In this document: piece by piece, positions 45,255 to 52,911 of the stretch
Numbering within the stretch: position 1 is the stretch's first letter
Layout: each line of letters begins with the position of its first letter
Source: Gemmatimonadota bacterium
Lineage (GTDB): Bacteria; Gemmatimonadota; Gemmatimonadetes; Gemmatimonadales; Gemmatimonadaceae
Assembly (NCBI GenBank): GCA_020161135.1
Contig: JAIUOB010000002.1
Location: forward strand, 124,001-188,000
Direction of reading: 5' to 3'
Length of the DNA: 64,000 nt
Notes under the pieces: generated by a model
Seen by the model: only the letters and a program-made list of their open reading frames with translations
What the model was told of the DNA's origin: nothing
Databases searched by the model: none
Program-made: the position numbers and the translations under genes

Positions 45255-46094
45255 ATGGCCCAGAGCAGGAGCGGCGCGCGACAGCCGCTGTCCGTGACCA
45301 AGCCCAAGCTGGCGGCGCAGAAGCCGGTGCAGCAGCCGGCGGGTACCGCTGGCAGTGCCGCCGCGCCGACGTCGCCCAAGCGCAAGACGACGAGGACCTA
45401 CGGGCTCAAGCCCTCGCAGCGGGCCGCCCCGGTGGCGCACAGCCCGCGCACCATGGCGGAGAAGCGCGCGTTGGCGCTCGTCGTGCTCGAGCGGCTCAAG
45501 GCCGAGTATCCCGATGCGCACTGCGAGCTCGATCATCGCAATGCGTTCGAACTGCTCTGCGCCACCATTCTCTCGGCGCAGTGCACGGATGCGCGCGTGA
45601 ACATGGTGACGCCGGAGCTGTTCGCGCGGTACCCCGATGCACAGGCGCTGCGCGCCGCGCGCCTCGAGGACGTGGAAGCGATCATCCGCACCACCGGCTT
45701 CTTCCGTGCCAAGGCGAAGAGCCTCGTGGGCATGGCCACCGCGCTGGTGGACCGGCACGGCGGCGCGGTCCCGCGCACGATCGCCGAGCTGGTGCCGCTG
45801 CCGGGTGTCGGCCGCAAGACCGCCAACGTCATCCTCGGCAACGCCTTCGACCTGAACGAGGGGATCGTCGTCGACACGCACGTGCAACGGCTGGCGCGAC
45901 GCTTCGGGCTCACGCGCGAGCCCGACCCCATCGGCATCGAGCGTGCGCTCATGCCGCTCTTTCCGCAGCAGGATTGGGCGCTGCTCAGTCACCTGCTCAT
46001 CTGGCACGGCCGGCGCACCTGCACCGCGCGCAAGCCGGCCTGCGGCGCGTGCGTGGTGCAGGATGTGTGTCCCAGCGCGGGTCGCGCCGACTGA
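45255..46094 (+). CDS. nth: Endonuclease III (DNA glycosylase/AP lyase) with basic N-terminal extension
   Basis: A base-excision enzyme for oxidised pyrimidines. The catalytic Lys is in LPGVGRKTANVILG and the Asp in VDTHVQRLARR. The C-terminal 4Fe-4S cluster has the exact C-x6-C-x2-C-x5-C spacing (CTARKPACGACVVQDVC). The core of about 210 residues is preceded by some 66 Lys/Pro/Ala-rich residues not present in standard Nth. A start at the internal ATG 45453 would give a normal-sized enzyme. The 11-bp spacing after polX favours the long form or at least cotranscription. Confidence 0.93.
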   Translation: MAQSRSGARQPLSVTKPKLAAQKPVQQPAGTAGSAAAPTSPKRKTTRTYGLKPSQRAAPVAHSPRTMAEKRALALVVLERLKAEYPDAHCELDHRNAFELLCATILSAQCTDARVNMVTPELFARYPDAQALRAARLEDVEAIIRTTGFFRAKAKSLVGMATALVDRHGGAVPRTIAELVPLPGVGRKTANVILGNAFDLNEGIVVDTHVQRLARRFGLTREPDPIGIERALMPLFPQQDWALLSHLLIWHGRRTCTARKPACGACVVQDVCPSAGRAD

Positions 46095-46109
46095 CCGCGC
46101 TGGGGCCGA

Positions 46110-46787
46110 CTACCAGCGACGCAGCGTCGGCGCGGCCACGCGACGGCGCGCTACTGCCAGCAGCACCAGCCCGGCGATGCACAGCGTGAGCGTGGCCGGC
46201 TCCGGCACCGTGGTCGTGGGCGGCGCGGCGCGCACGAGCCAGCTTCCGAGCTGCCGGTCGTTGTCCTCGTCACCCCACCAGGCGTTGTCGATCAGCCAGC
46301 CGGCGTCGTCGCCCCACTGCACGAGCCCCACCGTGCGATGCGTGCCGGGCCCCCACACGCCCTCGTCGGCGGTGAAGCCCTGCGTCCGCGGACAGAACAC
46401 CGTGTTGTCGGCACACCACATGGCGTCGGCGGTGCCGAACCAGTTCAGGAACGACACCGCGGCCGTGTGCCCCGCGGCGCTGCCCGGGTAGTCGGTGGGG
46501 AACGGGCCGCCGAAGTTGGTGCCGATCATGGAGAGCACTTCGGCGCGCGTGGCGTAGCGGAAGCCGTGTGTGGCGGTGATGCCCTGGACGAGGGAGCTGT
46601 TGAAGGTCTCGTTGCGGGTGTAGACCGGGGTGAGCCACTGGAGCCCGGCGGCAGCGTCGGTCACCAGCAGCTGGTCGCCGGCTCCGAGAAAGTCGGCGAG
46701 GGAGAGCTGCGCGGCCGCGGGACGGGCGGCAGTCAGCAGCAGGCCGGAGACGGCGAGGAGGCGGCCGAGAGTGCGTGCGAGGTGCAT
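46110..46787 (-). CDS. PEP-CTERM sorting-domain protein (probable exosortase substrate)
   Basis: A 225-residue exported protein. The signal peptide is residues 1-26 (ending AAAQ). The C-terminus has the three-part sorting signal: TVPEPATL near residue 193, the hydrophobic [13 protein letters not shown], and the basic ARRRV end. In between is an extracytoplasmic domain with [17 protein letters not shown] and [14 protein letters not shown], of a type often seen in PEP-CTERM proteins. The exosortase at 1627-2526 would cleave it at the PEP motif. It is not linked to the EPS locus and is the only such protein in the window. The 190-bp spacer before it has no clear -10 at the leaderless distance. 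Confidence 0.9.
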   Translation of the reverse strand: MHLARTLGRLLAVSGLLLTAARPAAAQLSLADFLGAGDQLLVTDAAAGLQWLTPVYTRNETFNSSLVQGITATHGFRYATRAEVLSMIGTNFGGPFPTDYPGSAAGHTAAVSFLNWFGTADAMWCADNTVFCPRTQGFTADEGVWGPGTHRTVGLVQWGDDAGWLIDNAWWGDEDNDRQLGSWLVRAAPPTTTVPEPATLTLCIAGLVLLAVARRRVAAPTLRRW

Positions 46788-46942
46788 GGTGCGGTCCGTG
46801 TATGGGTGCGATCGCGCGGCGGTGATGCGCGCGGTGTGTGAGCAGCCTACGGCCGTGCCGCGTCGCGGTCGTGAGGCGAATGACCGGGGTCATCCGACCC
46901 GTGGGGCATCGGGCGGGCGCGGCGGGCGGGGCCGCACCTCGC

Positions 46943-46948
46943 TAGCTT
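46943..46948 (+). promoter_or_regulatory. Candidate -10 box for the cyclophilin gene
   Basis: TAGCTT fits the TANNNT form. The implied start is about 23 nt before the GTG at 46978, so this mRNA would have a short leader, without an obvious Shine-Dalgarno. Confidence 0.3.
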
Positions 46949-46977
46949 TCGGGCGCACCCTCAACCCGGGATTTTCC

Positions 46978-47439
46978 GTGCCCAAGCTGGCCACCTTCGA
47001 GACCAACAAGGGGACGCTCGTCGCCGAGCTGTTCCCCGGTGAAGCGCCCAAGACCGTCGAGAACTTCGAGAAGCTCGCCAACAGCGGCTTCTACGACGGC
47101 ATCAAGTTCCATCGCGTCATCCCCGAGTTCGTCGTGCAGGGCGGCTGCCCGCACACGAAGGACGGCAAGGGGCCCGTGGGCACCGGCGGTCCCGGGTGGA
47201 AGATCAAGTGCGAGACGGCCGGCAATCCGCACAAGCACAACGTGGGCGCCCTGTCGATGGCGCACGCCGGCAAGGACACGGGGGGCAGCCAGTTCTTCGT
47301 GGTGCTGAGCGAGGCCAACACGCGGCACCTGAACGGGGTGCACACGGTGTTCGGCCAGGTGACCGAGGGGCTGGACGTACTGCCCTCCATCGCCCAGAAT
47401 GACCACATGGTGTCGGTCCGCGTGACCGACGTCGCCTGA
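46978..47439 (+). CDS. Peptidylprolyl isomerase (cyclophilin type)
   Basis: A 153-residue single-domain cyclophilin without signal peptide, so cytosolic. The active-site motifs are in place: [18 protein letters not shown] (with the catalytic Arg after FH), [19 protein letters not shown] and [15 protein letters not shown]. It speeds cis-trans isomerisation at proline. The GTG at 46978 was chosen because it leads directly into [15 protein letters not shown], the conserved first strand. The small membrane protein gene follows by 20 bp. Confidence 0.95.
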   Translation: MPKLATFETNKGTLVAELFPGEAPKTVENFEKLANSGFYDGIKFHRVIPEFVVQGGCPHTKDGKGPVGTGGPGWKIKCETAGNPHKHNVGALSMAHAGKDTGGSQFFVVLSEANTRHLNGVHTVFGQVTEGLDVLPSIAQNDHMVSVRVTDVA

Positions 47440-47459
47440 CACTCCCCCTGGACGAGACC

Positions 47460-47639
47460 ATGGCTGGACACGAACAGCACAGCGACAAGGGCGCCGCTTT
47501 CACGGGCCTCATCGGTGGCGTGATCGTCATCGGCGCGATCCTGTACGGGATCACGATGTGGACCAACGCGAAGTTCGCCGGCCACAAGGCCGAGGCGAAG
47601 ACCGGCGCGGTGACGGTGGTGGCCCCTTCGGTGGGCTGA
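47460..47639 (+). CDS. Small single-pass membrane protein (59 residues)
   Basis: An ATG at 47460 opens a 59-codon frame. The N-terminal dozen residues are His/Asp/Lys-rich (MAGHEQHSDKG). One hydrophobic segment follows at about residues 13-33 (FTGLIGGVIVIGAILYGITM), and then a tail of about 25 residues with four lysines. A purine stretch GGACGAGA stands just before the ATG as ribosome site. It sits 20 bp after the cyclophilin gene on the same strand, so it is probably in its operon. I know no family for it. Confidence 0.65.
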   Translation: MAGHEQHSDKGAAFTGLIGGVIVIGAILYGITMWTNAKFAGHKAEAKTGAVTVVAPSVG

Positions 47640-47732
47640 CGCGCTCCGGCGTGGTCAAGGAACGCGGCGATCGGTCAACATGACCGGTCGCCGCGTTTCG
47701 TTCGTGGGTGGCGAGGTGGGGGAGGGGCGAAC

Positions 47733-47863
47733 CACGGGAGCGGAACCACGGGAGCAGGAGGGGCGGGAGCGCAACGGCGAGACGACGGCGGGGACGGTCC
47801 GTGTTTGCCGTTGTCCCGTTGTTGCGCTCCCGCCCCTCCTGCTCCCGTAGTTCCGCTCCCGTG
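47733..47863. repeat. Long intergenic palindrome B (43-bp arms)
   Basis: The arm at 47733-47775 pairs with 47821-47863 with a single mismatch in 43 bases. Pairing continues imperfectly into the 45-base interior (about 10 of the next 14 positions). The arms consist of CACGGGAGC-type words and share CCACGGGAGCGG with palindrome A (37790-37801, opposite strand). It lies between the small membrane protein gene and the HD gene. No T-run follows. The rest of the spacer 47640-47921 holds nothing else obvious. Confidence 0.85.
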
Positions 47864-47921
47864 CTTTGCGGTCCCCGCCCCCATAGACGAACCCTTTCCC
47901 GTCCGCCACAATCCAAGAGCC

Positions 47922-48545
47922 GTGGACATCCCCTCTCGCGCCGACGCCCTCCGGCTGGTCCAGGACTGGACCGCCTCCGAATCCCTCCGCAAGCACATGC
48001 TGGCGGTGGAATGCGCCATGCGCGCCTATGCGACGCGCCTCGGGGAGGATGTGGAGCGGTGGGGGCTGGCCGGTCTGATCCACGATTTCGACTACGAGCG
48101 CTTCCCGAACGACGCGCAGGCGGCCGACGCCGAGCATCCGGCGGAGGGGGTCCGACACCTGCGTGCGTTGGGGTGGCCCGAGGACGTGTGCACGGCGGTG
48201 CTGGGCCACGCGCACTACACGGGCGTGCCGCGCGAGACGCGCATGGCACAGGCGCTGTTCGCGGTGGACGAACTGACCGGGTTGATCACGGCCTGCGCGC
48301 TGGTGAAGCCGTCCAAGGCGGTGCGCGACGTGGACGTGCCCGGCGTGCGCAAGAAGATGAAGGACAAAGCATTTGCCCGAGGTGTCAATCGGGACGACAT
48401 CGTGCAGGGGGCGGAGGCGCTCGGCGTCCCCCTCGACGAGCACATCGCGGTGGTCCTGACGGCCATGCAGGGAGACGCCGCGGCACTCGGACTGGCGGGT
48501 GTGGCGCCATCGTCCCCCTCAACGGGTCCGGACGGGGATGCGTAA
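47922..48545 (+). CDS. HD-domain protein
   Basis: A 207-residue protein starting with GTG at 47922. The HD metal-binding pair is in GLIHDFDYERFP, preceded by KHMLAVECAMRAYA (first His). A later GHAHYTG and DELTGLI complete the pattern of the small HD hydrolases. Such proteins are phosphohydrolases on nucleotides or similar compounds. CACAAT lies 9 nt before the GTG and is a weak -10 candidate. The ECF sigma gene follows by 74 bp on the same strand. The substrate is unknown. Confidence 0.82.
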   Translation: MDIPSRADALRLVQDWTASESLRKHMLAVECAMRAYATRLGEDVERWGLAGLIHDFDYERFPNDAQAADAEHPAEGVRHLRALGWPEDVCTAVLGHAHYTGVPRETRMAQALFAVDELTGLITACALVKPSKAVRDVDVPGVRKKMKDKAFARGVNRDDIVQGAEALGVPLDEHIAVVLTAMQGDAAALGLAGVAPSSPSTGPDGDA

Positions 48546-48619
48546 CGACAGTGCACCCACCCACCAACGTGACGGTCATCGCCCTTCCCCTTCCAGCCGC
48601 GCCGACAACGGGTTCCCGC

Positions 48620-49183
48620 ATGGGGACTGATCGACCGTTGTCGCCCGAGGCGCTGGAGGAGCGCGGGTTGGTGCTCGCCGCGCAGGCCGGGGACAGTGTG
48701 GCCTTCGCGGGGTTGGTCCGCCGGCATCAGCGGCGGGCTTACGCGGTGGCCCGCGCGATCGTCCTGTCACACGACGATGCCGAGGATGCGGTGCAGGAGG
48801 GGTTCCTCCATGCGTTCCGCGCGCTCGAGCGGTTCCGTCCGGAGCAGGCCTTCGGGGCGTGGCTGCATCGCATCGTGGCCAACGCCGCGCTGGACATCGC
48901 GCGGCGTCGCAAGGTCCGCGATGCGGACGAGTTGCCGGAGACGCTGTCGTCGCCGCATCGCGATCCGGCGGAGTCGGATGAACTGCGCGCACGGTTGATG
49001 CGCGCGTTGGACACGCTCGGCGAACGGCAGCGCGCCGTCATCGTGCTGCACGACGTCGAGGGATACAAGCACGCGGAAATCGGCGCCATGCTCGGCATTC
49101 CCGAGGGCACGGCGCGGTCGGATCTGCATCATGCACGGGCGCATCTCAGGCGCCAGTTGAGCAACCTTCGGAGCGAACGATGA
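48620..49183 (+). CDS. RNA polymerase sigma factor, ECF type
   Basis: A 187-residue sigma-70 family protein with only regions 2 and 4. Region 2 covers about residues 28-95 (FAGLVRRHQRRAYAVARAIV, DAEDAVQEGFLHAF, WLHRIVANAALDIARRRK) and region 4 about 125-180 (LGERQRAVIVLHDVEGY, EIGAMLGIPEGTARSDLHHA). It would direct RNA polymerase to a small regulon, probably including this operon. The next gene overlaps it by 4 bases and encodes a membrane protein in the place of an anti-sigma factor. An upstream GTG at 48551 is an alternative start. Confidence 0.93.
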   Translation: MGTDRPLSPEALEERGLVLAAQAGDSVAFAGLVRRHQRRAYAVARAIVLSHDDAEDAVQEGFLHAFRALERFRPEQAFGAWLHRIVANAALDIARRRKVRDADELPETLSSPHRDPAESDELRARLMRALDTLGERQRAVIVLHDVEGYKHAEIGAMLGIPEGTARSDLHHARAHLRRQLSNLRSER

Positions 49184-49608
49184 GCACGCGGAACGACGAC
49201 GGGCGCAGCCCGGGCGCGGATCCCGAAGTCACGCGACTGCTGCAGGCGCACTATGCGCCGCCGGTAGACGCGGCGTACTGGAGCGGGCTGGAGCAGCGCA
49301 TGCTCCAGCGCCTCTCGACAGCCATGCAGGAGACGGTGCTCCGCCCCTCGTGGTGGAGTGGCTTTGCCGAGCTGCGTCCCGCCGACTGGCGCACCGCCGG
49401 CCTGGTGGCGGCCACGCTGGCGCTGCTGGCCGCTGGAGCCACCTTCGTGCGCGATCGCGCGGCCGACGCGCATGCGCGGGACATCGCGGCGCGCGCGGCA
49501 GTGGAAGCGGCCATGCCGCTCCCCATCGACGACGCGACGCTGTCGCGGGCACGCCCGCACCTTCCGGCCGACGCGCCGGAACGGTACCTGAATCCCCTCG
49601 ACTACTGA
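49180..49608 (+). CDS. Probable membrane anti-sigma factor
   Basis: A 142-residue single-pass protein. Residues 1 to about 70 face the cytoplasm and are helical (VTRLLQAHYAPPVDAAYWSGLEQRML). A hydrophobic segment spans about residues 72-90 (TAGLVAATLALLAAGATFV), and a periplasmic tail of 50 residues follows. There is no zinc-type HxxxCxxC motif. Translational coupling to the sigma gene (ATGA) and the topology point to an anti-sigma factor; direct sequence evidence is weak. Confidence 0.6.
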   Translation: MSTRNDDGRSPGADPEVTRLLQAHYAPPVDAAYWSGLEQRMLQRLSTAMQETVLRPSWWSGFAELRPADWRTAGLVAATLALLAAGATFVRDRAADAHARDIAARAAVEAAMPLPIDDATLSRARPHLPADAPERYLNPLDY

Positions 49609-49615
49609 GCGTGCG

Positions 49616-50014
49616 GTGACGAGCACTCCCCGCCCCAAATCGCTCGCGATGCTGTCGCTGATCGGCGCCTTCCTCCTGGGAGGCGCCTTGGGCTTTGGGG
49701 CCGATCGCGCCATGGCCACGCCCGAGCCGCCGCGTCCGGCGGACGAGCGCACGATGCGCACCGAACTCGGGCGAGAGCTCTCGCTGCGCCCCGAGCAGCA
49801 GGTGATCGTCGACAGCGCCTGGGCCTGGCGGCGCCGGCGATACGGCGAGATCATGGCGCCGGTCAAGCCGCAACTCGACGCGGCGCGCGACAGCATGCGC
49901 GCCCTCATCATGAACACGCTCGACTCGAGTCAGCAGGAGGCGTTCCGCCGCCTGATCGAGCGCCAGCAGCGCGCCGCCGACAGTTCGGCCCGCGCACGAG
50001 GGGATATCAAGTGA
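49616..50014 (+). CDS. Spy/CpxP/CnrX-like periplasmic sensor or chaperone
   Basis: A 132-residue protein with GTG start. Residues 10-33 form a membrane segment or uncleaved signal. Behind it is an all-helical domain with the pattern of the heavy-metal-resistance/Spy family: LSLRPEQQVIVDSAWAWRRRRYGEI, then AARDSMRALIMNTLDSSQQEAFRRLIERQ. In CnrX-type proteins this domain senses metals and signals to an anti-sigma factor. Here there is no histidine or cysteine at all, so metal binding by the known ligands is unlikely. It overlaps the TolC gene by 4 bases. Confidence 0.72.
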   Translation: MTSTPRPKSLAMLSLIGAFLLGGALGFGADRAMATPEPPRPADERTMRTELGRELSLRPEQQVIVDSAWAWRRRRYGEIMAPVKPQLDAARDSMRALIMNTLDSSQQEAFRRLIERQQRAADSSARARGDIK

Positions 50015-51378
50015 CGCGTTCGATCTTCCGGCCCCGTGCGCATGCGCGCGGGGCCGTCTCGCTCATGGCCGGCGTCCTGGCTTCGGCCTCTTCCGCGGCG
50101 GCGCAGTCGCCCGTGCCACTCCCCGACGACAACGCGCGAGCGGTGACGCTGGCGGAGGCGGTGCAGATGGCGCAGCGCAACGCGCCGGCGGTAGTGAACG
50201 CGCGCGGCCTCGAGCGCAACGCGGGAGCCGCCCGGCGCGCGGCGATTGCCGCCTACATCCCGTCGCTCAACCTCACCGCGTCGAGCGCGCGGACGCAGGG
50301 CGTGCAGTTCTTCCAGGGACAGCTGGTGCCGCTCACCGGCAACCCGTGGAACTACAACAACGGCCTCGCCACGCAGCTCGTGCTCTTCGATGGTGGGCAG
50401 CGCTGGCAGGACCTCAACCGCGCCAAGGCATCACAGCACGTCGCAGAGGCGTCGTTCCTGTCGGCCCGCTTCGACGCCGCGCTGCAGGTGAAGCAGCAGT
50501 ACTACGCGGCACTCGCCGCACGCGAGTCGGAAGCCGCGGCGCGCGCGCAGCTCGAGCAGGCTGAGCAGCAGCTCAAGGCCTCCACGGCCCGGGTGGCCGC
50601 CGGCGTGGCCATCAAGTCGGACTCGCTGCGCTCAGCCATTCAGGTGGGCAACGCGCGCCTCGCCGTCCTCACGGCCCAGAACGACCTGCGCGTCGCCAAT
50701 GCCGCGCTCACGCGCGTGGTGGGCTCCACCACCACCGTCACCGCGACGCCCGGCGACTCGCTCGACACGCCGCTCCAGCTCCCCACCGAGCAGGAACTCG
50801 AGACGCTCGTCGCCCAGGGCCCAGCGGTCCTGCTCGCCGAGGCTAACGTCGCCTCGGCGCGCGCGTCCAAGAAGGCACAGCGCTCGCAGTACCTGCCCAC
50901 GCTCTCGATGTCGTACAACTACTCGTACACGCAGAGCTCGAAGGCCTTCACGGGCGGCAACCTGTTCCTGCTCGGCGGGAACGATCCGAACCGCCAGAAC
51001 ATGTCGTTCAACTTCTCGTACCCGCTGTTCAACCAGTTCACGCGCGAGCAGGCCACGGTGCAAGCTGATGTCGGGCTGGTGAACGCCGAGGCGCAACTGC
51101 GCGACGCCAAGCTGGCCGCGCGGGCGAACCTCACCGCGCAGCTGCGGTCACTGGCCAACGCGCAGGCGCGCGTGCAGGTGCAACTCGCCGCCATCGCGGC
51201 GGCCGAGGAGGACCTGCGCGTGCAGCAGCAGCGCTACGGCCTCGGCGCGTCGACGTTGCTCGACCTGCTCACCAGCCAGACCACGCTCAACCAGGCGCGG
51301 CAGGCGCTCATCCAGGCGCGCTTCGACGGGCGCATCGCGCGCGCGCAACTCTCCGCGCTCGTCGGCCGGGAGCTCTGA
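50011..51378 (+). CDS. TolC family outer-membrane efflux protein
   Basis: A 455-residue outer-membrane factor. The GTG start at 50011 overlaps the previous stop, and the signal peptide ends near residue 33 (SSAAAQ). The repeated OEP pattern is seen twice: AVTLAEAVQMAQRNAPAVVN then long coiled-coil helices, and EQELETLVAQGPAVLLAEAN then the second helical hairpin, ending in GASTLLDLLTSQTTLNQARQ. It would form the exit duct of a tripartite pump together with the adaptor and permease downstream. The adaptor ATG overlaps its stop by one base. Confidence 0.93.
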   Translation: MTRSIFRPRAHARGAVSLMAGVLASASSAAAQSPVPLPDDNARAVTLAEAVQMAQRNAPAVVNARGLERNAGAARRAAIAAYIPSLNLTASSARTQGVQFFQGQLVPLTGNPWNYNNGLATQLVLFDGGQRWQDLNRAKASQHVAEASFLSARFDAALQVKQQYYAALAARESEAAARAQLEQAEQQLKASTARVAAGVAIKSDSLRSAIQVGNARLAVLTAQNDLRVANAALTRVVGSTTTVTATPGDSLDTPLQLPTEQELETLVAQGPAVLLAEANVASARASKKAQRSQYLPTLSMSYNYSYTQSSKAFTGGNLFLLGGNDPNRQNMSFNFSYPLFNQFTREQATVQADVGLVNAEAQLRDAKLAARANLTAQLRSLANAQARVQVQLAAIAAAEEDLRVQQQRYGLGASTLLDLLTSQTTLNQARQALIQARFDGRIARAQLSALVGREL

Positions 51379-52910
51379 TGTCCATGCGCATCGACGTCCG
51401 CCCGCTCGCGCTGGCCGCCCTCGTGGCGCTCGGCGCGTGCAAGAAGCCGGCGGCCGCGCCGCCGACCATCGGGGTCGTGACCGTCGATCGACGCACCATC
51501 GTCGTCGATGCGCAGGCCACCGGGGCGGTGGAGCCCATCAACGTCATCGAAGTGAAGTCGAAGGCCTCCGGACAGATCGTGAAGATCCCCGTCGAGACGG
51601 GCACGCTGGTCAGTGCCGGCGACCTCCTCGTGCAAGTCGACACGCGGGACGTGAAGAACCAGTACGACCAGGCCATGGCCGACCTGCGCAGCGCGCAGGC
51701 CAACCTCGAGGTGGCCGAGGCGAACAAGAAGCGGTCGGACGAGCTCTTCAAGACGCGCATCATCACGACGCCGGAGTACGAGGCCGCAGAGCTGCAGCTC
51801 ACGCAGGCGCAGGGTGCGATCGTGCGCGCCACCACCAATGTCGACCTCGCCAAGCAGCGGCTCGAGGACGCGACCGTCATCGCGCCGGTGAGTGGCACGA
51901 TCATCGAGAAGCCGGTCTCGCTCGGCCAGGTCATCGCGTCGGCGACGGGCTCGGTGTCCGGGGGCACGACGCTGCTCAAGATGGCCGACCTGACCAAGGT
52001 CCGCATGCGTGCACTCGTGAACGAAACCGACATCGGCAGCGTGAAGTCCGGCCAGTCGGCGCGGGTCACCGTCGATGCGTATCCCGAGCGCCCCTTCCAG
52101 GGCACGGTGGAAAAGATCGAGCCGCAGGCCGTGGTGCAGCAGAGCGTCACGATGTTCCCGGTCATCATCTCCCTCGACAATCGTGAGGGCTTCCTCAAGC
52201 CCGGCATGAACGGGGAAGTGTCGATGCTCGTCGAGCGCCGCGAGAACGTGGTGGCGGTGTCGAACGATGCCGTGCGCACGTTGCGCGAGGCGGCCATCGC
52301 GGCCTCGCTGGTGGGGCTCGACCCCGACAGCGTGCAGGCCATGGTGCGTGAGCAGCAGGCCGCGATGGGCGGCGGGCGCACGGGCGGGGGCGCGAGCGGT
52401 GCGCCGGCCGGCGCCGGCCGAGGCGCGGATGCGCCGCCGTCACAGTCGGTGGCGGTGGGTGGCGGCGAGTCAGCCGGCCGTGGACGCAGCGGCAGCGGCG
52501 GCGCGGCGACGAGCGGTGGCGCGCCGCGCGCCGGTGGTGGCACCGGGGCCAGTGGTCGCGCGATGGGCGCCGGCATGGGCGGTGGCGCGCCGGGCGGCAG
52601 CTCCATCCGCACACGCACCGCGCTGGTGTTCGTGCAGGAAGGTGGCAAGTTCGCGCCGCGCATCGTGCGTCTGGGCGCCGCCAACTACGACTACTCCGAG
52701 GTCATCTCGGGGCTCAAGGAAGGCGAGAAGGTCGCGACACTCAACGTGGCCTCCCTCCAGGCGCGCCGTGACCAGCAGAATGACCGCTTCCGCAACATGG
52801 GCGGCGGCGGCATGCCGGGCATGACGCCGCCCGGTGGCGGGGGCGCCCGCGCTGGCGGCGGTGGGGCTGCGGGTGGTGGTGGCGGCCGCCCGGGCGGCGG
52901 GGGCATCTGA
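51378..52910 (+). CDS. MacA-like periplasmic adaptor with long Gly/Ala-rich insert
   Basis: A 510-residue lipoprotein adaptor (lipobox LGAC, Cys21). The HlyD-type core is clear: GAVEPINVIEVKSKASGQI, GTLVSAGDLLVQVDTRD, a helical hairpin, and VIAPVSGTIIEKPVSLGQ. Between the membrane-proximal parts, residues about 330-415 are an unusual low-complexity stretch of Gly, Ala, Arg and Ser, and the last 40 residues are nearly pure Gly/Ala/Pro. Standard MacA has about 370 residues. The adaptor would link the TolC protein to the inner-membrane permease 1 bp downstream. Confidence 0.9.
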   Translation: MSMRIDVRPLALAALVALGACKKPAAAPPTIGVVTVDRRTIVVDAQATGAVEPINVIEVKSKASGQIVKIPVETGTLVSAGDLLVQVDTRDVKNQYDQAMADLRSAQANLEVAEANKKRSDELFKTRIITTPEYEAAELQLTQAQGAIVRATTNVDLAKQRLEDATVIAPVSGTIIEKPVSLGQVIASATGSVSGGTTLLKMADLTKVRMRALVNETDIGSVKSGQSARVTVDAYPERPFQGTVEKIEPQAVVQQSVTMFPVIISLDNREGFLKPGMNGEVSMLVERRENVVAVSNDAVRTLREAAIAASLVGLDPDSVQAMVREQQAAMGGGRTGGGASGAPAGAGRGADAPPSQSVAVGGGESAGRGRSGSGGAATSGGAPRAGGGTGASGRAMGAGMGGGAPGGSSIRTRTALVFVQEGGKFAPRIVRLGAANYDYSEVISGLKEGEKVATLNVASLQARRDQQNDRFRNMGGGGMPGMTPPGGGGARAGGGGAAGGGGGRPGGGGI

Positions 52911-52911
52911 C

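Noticed and set aside
47701-47880. Possible CRISPR array because of repeated CGGGAGC words
   Set aside because: Repeats are inverted arms of one palindrome with no regular spacers and no cas gene in the window.
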